DNA from: Polychytrium aggregatum
Taxonomy: Eukaryota > Chytridiomycota > Chytridiomycetes > Polychytriales
Assembly (NCBI RefSeq): GCF_025602895.1
Contig: NW_026516212.1
Coordinates: 1 to 64,000, forward strand
Direction of reading: 5' to 3'
DNA: 64,000 nt
A program made the position numbers and the translations under genes. The notes under the pieces are model-generated. The model had not been told where the DNA came from. It was given only the letters and a program-made list of their open reading frames with translations, and searched no databases. Of the stretch, positions 39,521 through 47,674 are shown piece after piece (position 1 is the stretch's first letter; each line of letters opens with the position of its first letter).

Positions 39521-42073
39521 ATGCCTCCCCGCAAGAAAAAATCCCCGCCTGACCCAAATCCAGATCCTGGACAACCCAGTGACGCACCTGCTGACAAGAA
39601 ACCCGTCATCAAATCATGTCGTGCCTGTGGATTGACCAACCACGTCAAGCCATTCACCAAGAAATGCAAGGCCCGAACCGAGTTGGCCCCCCCTTCTGAC
39701 TCGGCGTCTGCCTTTGGCGCCGTTTGCCAAGCACCCCCTCCAGACGAGTCCAGCGAAGACATCGCCGTTCCGGCCCTCGTGGTCGAGATGCCTGCACCAA
39801 AAGTCCCTGTATGTACCACGTGTGGGGAAGAGGGTCATGCCAGAAGCAGCAGCTCGTTGTGTTCAAAAAAGAACCCCCTCTGGAGCTCTACCGAGCCCGA
39901 CTGTGGTCCAAACGAGTATGCCAAGGCAGAGTACTCGGTCATCAAGTGCACCCTCGACACCATCATCAAGAACGATGCCTTGCACGACAAGATCGAGGAG
40001 ACTGTCCGGGCTATGACACACGTGCAGTACGAAGCATCTCGGCTCCTGGAGCTGCATCTCAGGCGATGCTTGGACGAGGGCATCACCATCCCCACTGTGT
40101 CGTCGAGTGACCCTTCGTTCGTTCGAAAGTGTTTCAACATGGTGCATACCGGAGCTACAGATGTCAAGAATGGCACGACCCAAGAAGACAAGCACCTCCT
40201 CGACACCTATGAGCTGTATCGAAGTACATGGGGTGGATCGTGTGCCCTACCTCCTGTAACCCTCCCAAAGGGCACTGGTTCACAGGTCCTCACATTGGCT
40301 GTCAAGACCTATGCAATCAACTGTGAGACACACATTCTCGATCGATATTGGTCCCTTCTACGCCGATTCTGCAATCTGGCCCTGATTGCTCCCAAGGATG
40401 TCAAGCGACATACACACGTCGATGAGTGTATGAAGCTGATGGAGAATCCCCTCTCCGATACACTCCTCGGTGATCTGAGGAAATCCTTCGCCCACCATGC
40501 CGACCAGCTCTACATCTTTCGCTACACAAGCCAACAGGACCTGTACAAAGTCGTACCAGTATTGGCCAGTGAAGTCTCTCAGCTGACCCACCGAAAGGAG
40601 ACACTATTCGTGGCGACCATTCGAAACAGAATCATCCCCAGGCTCGTGAGGGATACCGATGATCTGAAAGGAGAGTGTGGACGACTGAACGAGGAGATGT
40701 GTCGCGCGATCGAACGAAGGCAGTCGGATCAATACAACGCACTCCACAAACGGCACGAGGAGGTGGAGAAGCAGGTCACCGTCAACACGAAGCGAATCAA
40801 GCGATTGACCGACCGACTTGCTCAGACCAGGAAACGACACAACGTCCCTCGAGCACAGTGCACCTTGGTCCCGCTCTGCGATGCCAGAGCCAAGTATGTC
40901 AAGCTCGACACCAAAGCATTGTGGGAGTTCCTTGGTTCCCAGAAGGGTACTGGTTTCAAGTGGAACGACCTGAAGACCAAGGTCAATGGCACCACAAAAC
41001 AAGAGATCTTCTGGCGAAGGACCTTCAAGCTGGAGTCGAGACTCTTTGGTGCCAGGAAAGAGGGGAAGCAGCTCTTTGGTTGCGAGATCAGCACCGATGG
41101 GGTCGGGTGCTCGATCACCACACTCAGATATAAGATCCTGGAGAAGAAGGGCCCCGATGCCAAGCCGGTACCCAAGACCAAGGTGAACACACTCACTCCC
41201 GAGCAGAAGATCCAGACCAGGGTCGGTCCCATTGACGACTCTCGGACCACATGGATCGGGATCGACCCTGGAGTGGGATCGATCTTCACCGCTGTCAATC
41301 GAGCACCCGGTCAACCATCCATCCAGGAGCAAGACGGTGTCAAGGTGACCAAGGCACAGCGCGCCAACGAGAAGATCGTGTCGTTCTCCAACAAGGAGTA
41401 CCAGCATCGAACTGGCACCAGTCAGGCGACCAAGTGGATCCAGAGCACCCACAAGGCCCTTGATCTGCAGGAATGGATGAGCACCACACCAAGTCCCAAG
41501 ATCCCCGGGGTGGCCCCCTTCCTGCGATACATTCGCCATGTGTTCGATGGAGACATGCTGGACAAACAGCTGTACTTCAACCTGACCCGGCGACGGCGAT
41601 TCAAGCGACTCGATCTCCACAGCAAGCGACAGCGCACTGTCCACGAGATGTGCAAGCGAGTCATCGACCAGGCAGCAAGGGAGACCGAAGTGGTGATTGC
41701 CTTTGGGAATGCATCCTGGAAACAGGGGAAGGGATATGCCTCCAGTCCCAGGAGACTCAGGTTTGCCAAGTACTTTGAGCAATTCCACCATCACCAGAGA
41801 CGCCCACCAGACCCATCCGTCTCCAAGATCCATGTGTGCTCGGTGAACGAGTTCAACACATCCCAGGTGTGCTCACATTGTCGGGAAGCCAAGCGACTCG
41901 AGTCACCCGAGTATCTTGATATCGAGAAACCACACTTTGTACGGAGCTGTACAAGCTGCCATACGCTGTGGGATCGAGACATCAATGCAGCCAGGAACAT
42001 GATCTCGGTATGCCAGTCGATCATCGCCACAGGAGATCGACCGAGTGTATTCAAGACTGTGCTTCCGGTGTAA
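39521..42073 (+). CDS. Fanzor (Fanzor1, eukaryotic TnpB-like RNA-guided nuclease), C-terminus altered
   Basis: 850 residues, ATG at 39521 (MPPRKKKSPPDPN). N-terminal basic cluster, then two zinc-knuckle-like motifs (CRACGLTNHVKPFTKKC near residue 33; CTTCGEEGH near 99), helical wedge/REC-like parts and a long charged coil near 400-440. The RuvC core is complete: RuvC-I IGIDPGVGSIF near 580, the RuvC-II region EVVIAFGNASW near 723, zinc finger CSHC...CTSC at 784-812, and RuvC-III DRDINAARN near 817. TnpB/Fanzor proteins cut DNA with a guide RNA made from the element's own 3' end. The natural last six codons are replaced by V-stop because LTR A2 begins TGTAA here; catalytic parts are untouched. 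Confidence 0.92.
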   Translation: MPPRKKKSPPDPNPDPGQPSDAPADKKPVIKSCRACGLTNHVKPFTKKCKARTELAPPSDSASAFGAVCQAPPPDESSEDIAVPALVVEMPAPKVPVCTTCGEEGHARSSSSLCSKKNPLWSSTEPDCGPNEYAKAEYSVIKCTLDTIIKNDALHDKIEETVRAMTHVQYEASRLLELHLRRCLDEGITIPTVSSSDPSFVRKCFNMVHTGATDVKNGTTQEDKHLLDTYELYRSTWGGSCALPPVTLPKGTGSQVLTLAVKTYAINCETHILDRYWSLLRRFCNLALIAPKDVKRHTHVDECMKLMENPLSDTLLGDLRKSFAHHADQLYIFRYTSQQDLYKVVPVLASEVSQLTHRKETLFVATIRNRIIPRLVRDTDDLKGECGRLNEEMCRAIERRQSDQYNALHKRHEEVEKQVTVNTKRIKRLTDRLAQTRKRHNVPRAQCTLVPLCDARAKYVKLDTKALWEFLGSQKGTGFKWNDLKTKVNGTTKQEIFWRRTFKLESRLFGARKEGKQLFGCEISTDGVGCSITTLRYKILEKKGPDAKPVPKTKVNTLTPEQKIQTRVGPIDDSRTTWIGIDPGVGSIFTAVNRAPGQPSIQEQDGVKVTKAQRANEKIVSFSNKEYQHRTGTSQATKWIQSTHKALDLQEWMSTTPSPKIPGVAPFLRYIRHVFDGDMLDKQLYFNLTRRRRFKRLDLHSKRQRTVHEMCKRVIDQAARETEVVIAFGNASWKQGKGYASSPRRLRFAKYFEQFHHHQRRPPDPSVSKIHVCSVNEFNTSQVCSHCREAKRLESPEYLDIEKPHFVRSCTSCHTLWDRDINAARNMISVCQSIIATGDRPSVFKTVLPV

Positions 42074-42377
42074 CGTCCACTACTGGGACGTTGGGGCAAG
42101 ACGGGGAGGGAGGGGGTACAAGACAAGACAGGACGGGGCAGAACAGGGCGGTGCTAGGCTACTCTAGCGGACGGGTGAGCTCGGGGAGCACTTACGTTTA
42201 TTCACGATAAAACCGAACTCCAGACAAACGGGGGGAACGGGGGCAACCCGCAGGTATACCCTGCGGTGGCCTGCCTGCGGTGCGTGAAAACGCAAAGCGC
42301 AGCACAGGTCACGACCCACTGCGCCGCGCAGTACGCGCAGTACGCGCAGCACAGCGTCGGAGATACCATCTCCTACA
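42069..42377 (-). repeat. A2 3' LTR
   Basis: 309 bp; plus-strand start TGTAACG supplies the new stop codon of Fanzor. It has small hairpins at both tips (AACGTCC/GGACGTT and GGAGAT/ATCTCC) and a minus-strand AATAAA. Confidence 0.95.
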
Positions 42378-42386
42378 CTCCCACAC

Positions 42387-45300
42387 TTAAGAAGGCTTCC
42401 TGCGAGGAGCCCTGCGTGTGCTCTTTATTTGGGGCTCCTCGAGGTGTTTACCGTATTTACTCAGCTCCTCGGGTGCATGGGACAAGTCCTCCAGTGTTTG
42501 CCATGTGTTGCCCGAGTGTGGGTAACCAACCCACTTGACATAAAACCGAAGTGACCCATCAGCCACTTTCTTGTGCCTCACGATCCTTTCGACTTCATAT
42601 TCTTGAGTATAGTATTGTCCGAGGTCGTCTTCCAGTGGTGCGTCGTCCGGGACACCTTCGTCGGCGTCGGGGAACTGTGCTGGACTGCGGGTCGTGTGGC
42701 GACGCAGCTTGGACACATGGAAGACAGGATGGAGCTTGCTTCCAGGTGGCAAGTCCAACAGGTAGTTGAGGGGACTGGGTCGGGCCGCTATCTTGAACGG
42801 TCCTCGGTACTTGGGCAACAACTTCTTTGACTGGGCTTCGGGGACCTTGATGTTGTCGGCGTCCAGGTAGACAAGGTCTCCAACTTCAAAGGAGACATCC
42901 TGGTGTCGGCGGTCGTAGTACTTCGCCATCACTTGTTGCGCATCCGTGAGCGCGTCGGCGATCATCTTGTGTCGGACTTGATGATCTTTGACAAAGGCAC
43001 TTGGTTTGGGAGGCAATCCAGCCGTGGACTCGGTCAGTGTCAAGGAGGTGGGAACATCAGGCTGGAATCCGTAGAGCGCCTCAAAGGGGCTCAAGCCAGT
43101 TGTGCTCGACTTGGCGGTGTTGTATGCAAACTCTGCATGACTCAGCTGTATGTCCCAGTCGTCTTGGCTGGTCGAGGCGTATGTCCTCAGGTATTGCTCG
43201 AGGGTGCGGATCGTCCGCTCGGACTGTCCATCCGTTTGTTGGTGGTGCGAGGTTGACATGTTCAGCTTGGTGCCGAGATGGTCGAACAGACTTGTCCAAA
43301 ACAAGGAGGTGAATCGGGGGTCTCGATCACTGACGATGGACTTTGGGAGGCCGTGGTGCTTGAACACATGCTTGAAGAACAGCAGTGCAAGGTCAGGCGC
43401 GGAGCATGTCGTCTGGCACGGCACAAAGTGTGCCATCTTGCTGAACCTGTCGACAAAGACAGCGATTGCATCGTGGTCCAACTTGGTCGTCGGTAGATGC
43501 GTGATGAGATCCATGGACATGCTGGTCCAGGGGCGGTCGGGAACAGGCAGGGGTTGCAGCAATCCTTGCTCTCGGGTCGTGCGTGACTTGACCATCTTGC
43601 AGGTATGGCAGGACTCGATGTACTTCTCGACGGTGCGCTTCATTCCAGGCCAGTATGCGACTTTGGCCAGTCGGTCGTATGTCTTCTCGACTCCAAAGTG
43701 TCCAGCGAGGGGCGAGTCGTGGACCTCTTGGAGCAACTTGGTCTTCAACGACGGAATGTCCGGCACACAGACACGGCTGTCCTTCTTCAGGAGGAGCAGG
43801 CCATCACGCACTGTGTACTCGGATGATTCGTCGTCCTTGGGGAGCTTAGACACCTTTCGGAACAGTTCTCCGAACTGTTTGTCGTTGGCGATGTTGTCTC
43901 GGACAACATCCAGCATCGTGTTGTCGACACTGACAGTCGACTCGTACAGTGACGCCAATTGGTAGTCGGGGCGTCGGGACAGTGCGTCAGGCACCACATT
44001 GAGTTTGCCTTTCTGGTATACAACCTCGTAGTTGTACTCGGCGAGGAACTCCATCCATCGCGCTTGGCGTCGGCTCAGGTTCTTCTTGGTGTCGAGGTAA
44101 CGCAGTGACTGGTGGTCCGTCACAATCTTGAAGGGCTTGGCGGTACCGTGGAGGTACACTCGGAACTTCTGCAGCGCGTAGATGATCGCAAGCTGCTCCT
44201 TCTCGTGCACGGGATAGTTGATCTCGTGTTGGGACAGTTTGCGCGACTCGAAGGCAACGGGCCTTCCCTCCTGCATCAAAACAGCTCCCACCGCAAAGTC
44301 GGAGGCGTCGGTGTGCACGGAGACATCCGTGTTCGGGTCGAACACAGCGAGGACAGGAGCGTTCGTCAAGGCGTGCTTGAGGGTCTCGAACGCTTGGCGT
44401 TGTGGGTGGTCCCACACGAAGGGGCACTCTTTGCGGAGTAGGTCTGTGAGTGGACCGGCAGTGCGCGCCAGATCGGGGATGAATCGGCGGTAGTAGTTGA
44501 CGAGACCGAGAAACGACTGCACGTCAGAGACGCATGCGAGCGGCGGCCACTCGACCACAGACTTGACCTTGGCGGGGTCGACTTCGATTCCTCTTCCTGA
44601 GACAACGTGTCCCAGGAACGGGACTTGATTCTTGAAGAACTCACACTTGGACAGTTTGGCATACAACTTGTGCTCGCGTAGCTTGGCCAGCACGCGGGCG
44701 ACATGACCTTCATGGGTCGCTTCATCCTTGCTGTACACAAGGATATCATCCAGGTACACGATGACAGAGTTGTCGAGCTCTTGGCGGAACACATCGTTCA
44801 TCAGCTGCATGAACGTGGCAGGTGCGTTCGTCAATCCGAACGGCAGCACTAGGAACTCGTACAGTCCGTAGCGAGTCCTGAAGGCGGTCTTGTGGACATC
44901 ATCCTCGTGGATGCGGATCTGATGGTAGCCTGAGCGGAGGTCTATCTTGCTAAAGACCTTTGCTCCACTCAGACGATCCATCAACTCGTCGATCCTGGGC
45001 AACGGGTAGGTGTTCTTGATGGTCTGTTTGTTTAGTGCGCGATAGTCGACGCACATCCTGAGATCACCTTCTTTCTTCTTGACAAAGAGCACTGGTGCAC
45101 CATACGGTGACTGGCTCGGGCGGATGAACCCATGGGCGAGGAGGTCATCCAACTGGCGCTTGAGTTCGTCCATCTCCGTCAGCGACAGTTGGTACGTCGG
45201 TCTTGACGGAGGCGACGAGCCTGGTTCGATGTCGATGCGATGATCGACGGTGCGTTGGGGTGGCAGGCATTGTGGCAACTGGTCGGGGAATACGTCCTTG

Positions 45301-46304
45301 TACTCGTCGAGCAGCTTGGTCACCACAGGCGGGGGACCGGGACCGGCTTGGTCGGTGTCGTCGACCTCACGCACGACACAGAGGAACGACGTGTCCTTCT
45401 TGATCAGCCTCTTGAATTGCATGGCTGAGAGGAGAGGTGGCATGTTGGGTGAGGCCATGCCCTGCAGGACAATGTCAGGGCCAACACGGACAGTGCGGCC
45501 TTTCCAGTCGACGACTGGAGTCGGCTCGGCACGAGCAAGCCAGCTCATGCCGAGGATGGCATCGAACTTGGTGTCGATCACTTGGAACAACAGGACAGGA
45601 TGGTACTTGGGATGGAGGGCCACTCGCAGGACCACTTGGTGTGTGCACTGCTGCACACGATCGTCTGCAAGCGCCACACTCATCGGCGACTTCTTCTTGG
45701 TTGCATGTATGTTGAGCTCCTGGAGCAAGCGTCTGCTGACAAAGTTGCAGCTTGCTCCAGAGTCCACCATCATTCGGACGGTGTGACCTTGGACGGTGGC
45801 AGGGAGGTACAGCAGGGACTCTTCATGGTCCTCCTGCACAGCCTCCTGCACCATGACTTGACTTGGGGGAACGGGCGACACTTGGTCTTGGTTGGCTTCA
45901 TCACGGCCACTCGGACATTTTGGATAGGGTTCGGCCATTGCGGGGGCCTGCGGCGTCAGCACGCCATTGCACACGACGTCCACGGCTTGCGGACACATGT
46001 CGGAAGCATCCGACACACACGACTTGACAGGGGTGAGGGCACAGGCGGTCCTGTCCCTCAAGGGTTCTTGATTTTCTTTTTTGTTTTGGTTTTCAATTTT
46101 GGTTTTCTCTTCACGTTCGTGGAGAGGCAGGCGGCTTGCGCCACCATGCACCTCTCGCACGACGCACAACACTTGGTTTGTTTCTCCTTCGGGGGAGGGG
46201 GCGAGGTGAACTTCCTCTGGAGACGCGTGGACTGCATTGAGCAATCCACGGCGTTGGTCTCCTACTAGGGCTCCAGAGCCACCTAGTAGGGTCGGCCGTT
46301 TCCC
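42387..46304 (-). CDS. pol: A2 Pol polyprotein (-1 frame relative to Gag)
   Basis: Intact frame entered at the GGGAAAC slip site (46298-46304). Domains, counted from about 46319: retropepsin DSGAS near residue 185, RT (VDYRALN near 418; YLDD near 521), RNase H ([12 protein letters not shown]-type VHEKEQLAI) near 670-760, integrase zinc finger (HFGVEKTY ... CHTCK) near 880, DDE core ([32 protein letters not shown]), and a C-terminal chromodomain ([27 protein letters not shown]) near 1240. It lacks nothing expected of a Ty3-type Pol. Confidence 0.95.
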   Translation of the reverse strand, partial: GKRPTLLGGSGALVGDQRRGLLNAVHASPEEVHLAPSPEGETNQVLCVVREVHGGASRLPLHEREEKTKIENQNKKENQEPLRDRTACALTPVKSCVSDASDMCPQAVDVVCNGVLTPQAPAMAEPYPKCPSGRDEANQDQVSPVPPSQVMVQEAVQEDHEESLLYLPATVQGHTVRMMVDSGASCNFVSRRLLQELNIHATKKKSPMSVALADDRVQQCTHQVVLRVALHPKYHPVLLFQVIDTKFDAILGMSWLARAEPTPVVDWKGRTVRVGPDIVLQGMASPNMPPLLSAMQFKRLIKKDTSFLCVVREVDDTDQAGPGPPPVVTKLLDEYKDVFPDQLPQCLPPQRTVDHRIDIEPGSSPPSRPTYQLSLTEMDELKRQLDDLLAHGFIRPSQSPYGAPVLFVKKKEGDLRMCVDYRALNKQTIKNTYPLPRIDELMDRLSGAKVFSKIDLRSGYHQIRIHEDDVHKTAFRTRYGLYEFLVLPFGLTNAPATFMQLMNDVFRQELDNSVIVYLDDILVYSKDEATHEGHVARVLAKLREHKLYAKLSKCEFFKNQVPFLGHVVSGRGIEVDPAKVKSVVEWPPLACVSDVQSFLGLVNYYRRFIPDLARTAGPLTDLLRKECPFVWDHPQRQAFETLKHALTNAPVLAVFDPNTDVSVHTDASDFAVGAVLMQEGRPVAFESRKLSQHEINYPVHEKEQLAIIYALQKFRVYLHGTAKPFKIVTDHQSLRYLDTKKNLSRRQARWMEFLAEYNYEVVYQKGKLNVVPDALSRRPDYQLASLYESTVSVDNTMLDVVRDNIANDKQFGELFRKVSKLPKDDESSEYTVRDGLLLLKKDSRVCVPDIPSLKTKLLQEVHDSPLAGHFGVEKTYDRLAKVAYWPGMKRTVEKYIESCHTCKMVKSRTTREQGLLQPLPVPDRPWTSMSMDLITHLPTTKLDHDAIAVFVDRFSKMAHFVPCQTTCSAPDLALLFFKHVFKHHGLPKSIVSDRDPRFTSLFWTSLFDHLGTKLNMSTSHHQQTDGQSERTIRTLEQYLRTYASTSQDDWDIQLSHAEFAYNTAKSSTTGLSPFEALYGFQPDVPTSLTLTESTAGLPPKPSAFVKDHQVRHKMIADALTDAQQVMAKYYDRRHQDVSFEVGDLVYLDADNIKVPEAQSKKLLPKYRGPFKIAARPSPLNYLLDLPPGSKLHPVFHVSKLRRHTTRSPAQFPDADEGVPDDAPLEDDLGQYYTQEYEVERIVRHKKVADGSLRFYVKWVGYPHSGNTWQTLEDLSHAPEELSKYGKHLEEPQIKSTRRAPRRKPS

Positions 46305-47104
46305 GACTTCATGGGGCACTCCTTGGCCTGGTGTCCCGGTCGGTGACAGAAGAAGCAGGAACCATGGCGGAGGTCCTCCTGCTTCTGTCTGTCCTTGGGG
46401 GAGACAGTGGCAGCTTGCTGGAACCGGGAGCGGGGAGGGCCACGAGCCTCCATGGCGTTGACGTCAACGTCCATGGGCTCAGGCATGGGTCTTGCGGGCG
46501 GGGCCGGGCGAGGCGGACGGGCTGGGACGTGATGAGACCGATGGCCGCCTGCCAGCTGCGGGTAGAACTGGCGGCCATGGTACTGGACGTTGTCGAGGTT
46601 CTCGGCAACGTCCATCATCACGTCCAGGGACTTGCGGGCATCAGGGTTGCTGGCGATGTACTCTCTGATCTTGGGCTTGAGGCCCTTCTGGAAGAGGTAC
46701 ATCGCATCAGCAGAGCCCAGCTCCTCAATCTGGGAGGAGAGGTCTTCAAACTCCTCGATGTAGCGGGTCACAGAACCACGCTGCACGAGAGAGTATAGCT
46801 TGTCACGGGCAATGAGTTCAGCATTGGGGCTGCCGAAGCGGCGACGGAGGCGGTCCTTGAAGTCGTCAAACACACCTTCGCTCTGCTCGTCGAACCCTTG
46901 GCGGCGGTACCAACGGTACGCCTGGTCCTTTAAGCAGAGCTTGGCGGCGACGATGTGGTGGGTGGGGGCGACTTGGGCAGCATCGAGGTAGTCCTCGAGT
47001 TGCTGCAGCCAGTCCTCCACCGAGGAGGAGCGGCTCTTCCCAGTAAACACTGGGGCACGGAAGGTCTTGAGGAAGGCTTCCGGAAGTGGGCGGGGGTTGC
47101 TCAT
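46283..47104 (-). CDS. gag: A2 Gag
   Basis: 273 residues, ATG at 47104 ([13 protein letters not shown]). Capsid core with [12 protein letters not shown] and [16 protein letters not shown], a Pro/Arg-rich linker, and one CCHC knuckle ([14 protein letters not shown]) just upstream of the slip site. It ends 15 bp after the heptamer. Same length as the A1 copy. Confidence 0.94.
   Translation of the reverse strand: MSNPRPLPEAFLKTFRAPVFTGKSRSSSVEDWLQQLEDYLDAAQVAPTHHIVAAKLCLKDQAYRWYRRQGFDEQSEGVFDDFKDRLRRRFGSPNAELIARDKLYSLVQRGSVTRYIEEFEDLSSQIEELGSADAMYLFQKGLKPKIREYIASNPDARKSLDVMMDVAENLDNVQYHGRQFYPQLAGGHRSHHVPARPPRPAPPARPMPEPMDVDVNAMEARGPPRSRFQQAATVSPKDRQKQEDLRHGSCFFCHRPGHQAKECPMKSGNGRPY
46298..46304 (-). 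promoter_or_regulatory. -1 ribosomal frameshift site GGGAAAC in A2
   Basis: Gag frame reads tcG GGA AAC; the -1 frame is open into pol. The Gag stop TAG is four codons further. The same site in A1 is 16703-16709. Confidence 0.85.
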
Positions 47105-47208
47105 GGCAGGGGCAGGCTCCAGGGACAGAGAGGAGAGTCGGTCGGCAAGAGAGGCGGGATCCAGCTTGAGGATCTAGAAAGAGGACAAACAGGACGAAAA
47201 CAAGACGA

Positions 47209-47226
47209 GGATTTCCGATGCTACCA
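47209..47226 (-). promoter_or_regulatory. A2 primer-binding site, tRNA type
   Basis: The minus-strand sequence directly after the 5' LTR is TGGTAGCATCGG. TGG pairs with a tRNA 3' CCA end, and GCTACCA resembles initiator-Met tRNA ends. It has no complement in the A LTR, unlike B and C. Confidence 0.6.
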
Positions 47227-47535
47227 TGTAACGTCCACTACTGGGACGTTGGGGCAAGACGGGGAGGGAGGGGGTACAAGACAAGACAGGACGGGGCAGA
47301 ACAGGGCGGTGCTAGGCTACTCTAGCGGACGGGTGAGCTCGGGGAGCACTTACGTTTATTCACGATAAAACCGAACTCCAGACAAACGGGGGGAACGGGG
47401 GCAACCCGCAGGTATACCCTGCGGTGGCCTGCCTGCGGTGCGTGAAAACGCAAAGCGCAGCACAGGTCACGACCCACTGCGCCGCGCAGTACGCGCAGTA
47501 CGCGCAGCACAGCGTCGGAGATACCATCTCCTACA
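47227..47535 (-). repeat. A2 5' LTR
   Basis: 309 bp, identical in appearance to 42069-42377. It ends CTCCTACA and is followed by the duplication TCCGG. Confidence 0.95.
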
Positions 47536-47540
47536 TCCGG

Positions 47541-47674
47541 ACCCACCCAAAACAAAGTGATTGCCAACCAGGACGGGAAACAATCGCACGACCTGCCCAC
47601 TGGGGTCTACGGATCAGCAGACATGTGTCGCTGATGCCAGGAAGTGACTGTCCCGTTTCTTTCTGGTTTGACTG
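47541..47674 (+). ncRNA. Candidate Fanzor guide RNA (fRNA) scaffold region
   Basis: The part of the Tc1-Fanzor element between the original Fanzor stop (TGA at 47558-47560) and the right TIR. Two blocks are kept in the relic copy: GGACGGGAAACAATCGCACG (47571-47590) and TGTGTCGCTGATGCCAGG (from 47624) running into the TIR. In TnpB/Fanzor systems the guide RNA comes from this end and reads through it into the flank, which acts as the guide. The A2 insertion has moved it 5.5 kb from the Fanzor ORF. No RNA evidence is available. Confidence 0.5.

Larger units (their letters stand above)
42069..47535 (-). mobile_element. Ty3/gypsy chromovirus A, copy 2 (A2), complete
   Basis: 5467 bp, target duplication TCCGG (42064-42068 and 47536-47540), LTRs of 309 bp that look identical, intact gag and pol. 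It sits in the last codons of the Fanzor gene, in opposite orientation. Polypurine tract AAGTGTGGGAG precedes its 3' LTR. It is the reference copy for reading the broken A1. Confidence 0.96.
38418..47674 (+). mobile_element. Tc1/mariner (IS630-type) transposon carrying a Fanzor gene
   Basis: Bounded by 26-bp terminal inverted repeats (38418-38443 and 47649-47674; 21 of 26 match, outer end CAG, inner end AAACGGGACA) and by TA dinucleotides at 38416-38417 and 47675-47676, the hallmark target of the Tc1/mariner/IS630 superfamily. It encodes a DD34E transposase and, 87 bp on in the same direction, Fanzor. Subtracting chromovirus A2 and its duplication leaves 3785 bp. It is inserted in the last codons of the minus-strand gene that starts at 49722. 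Confidence 0.9.
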
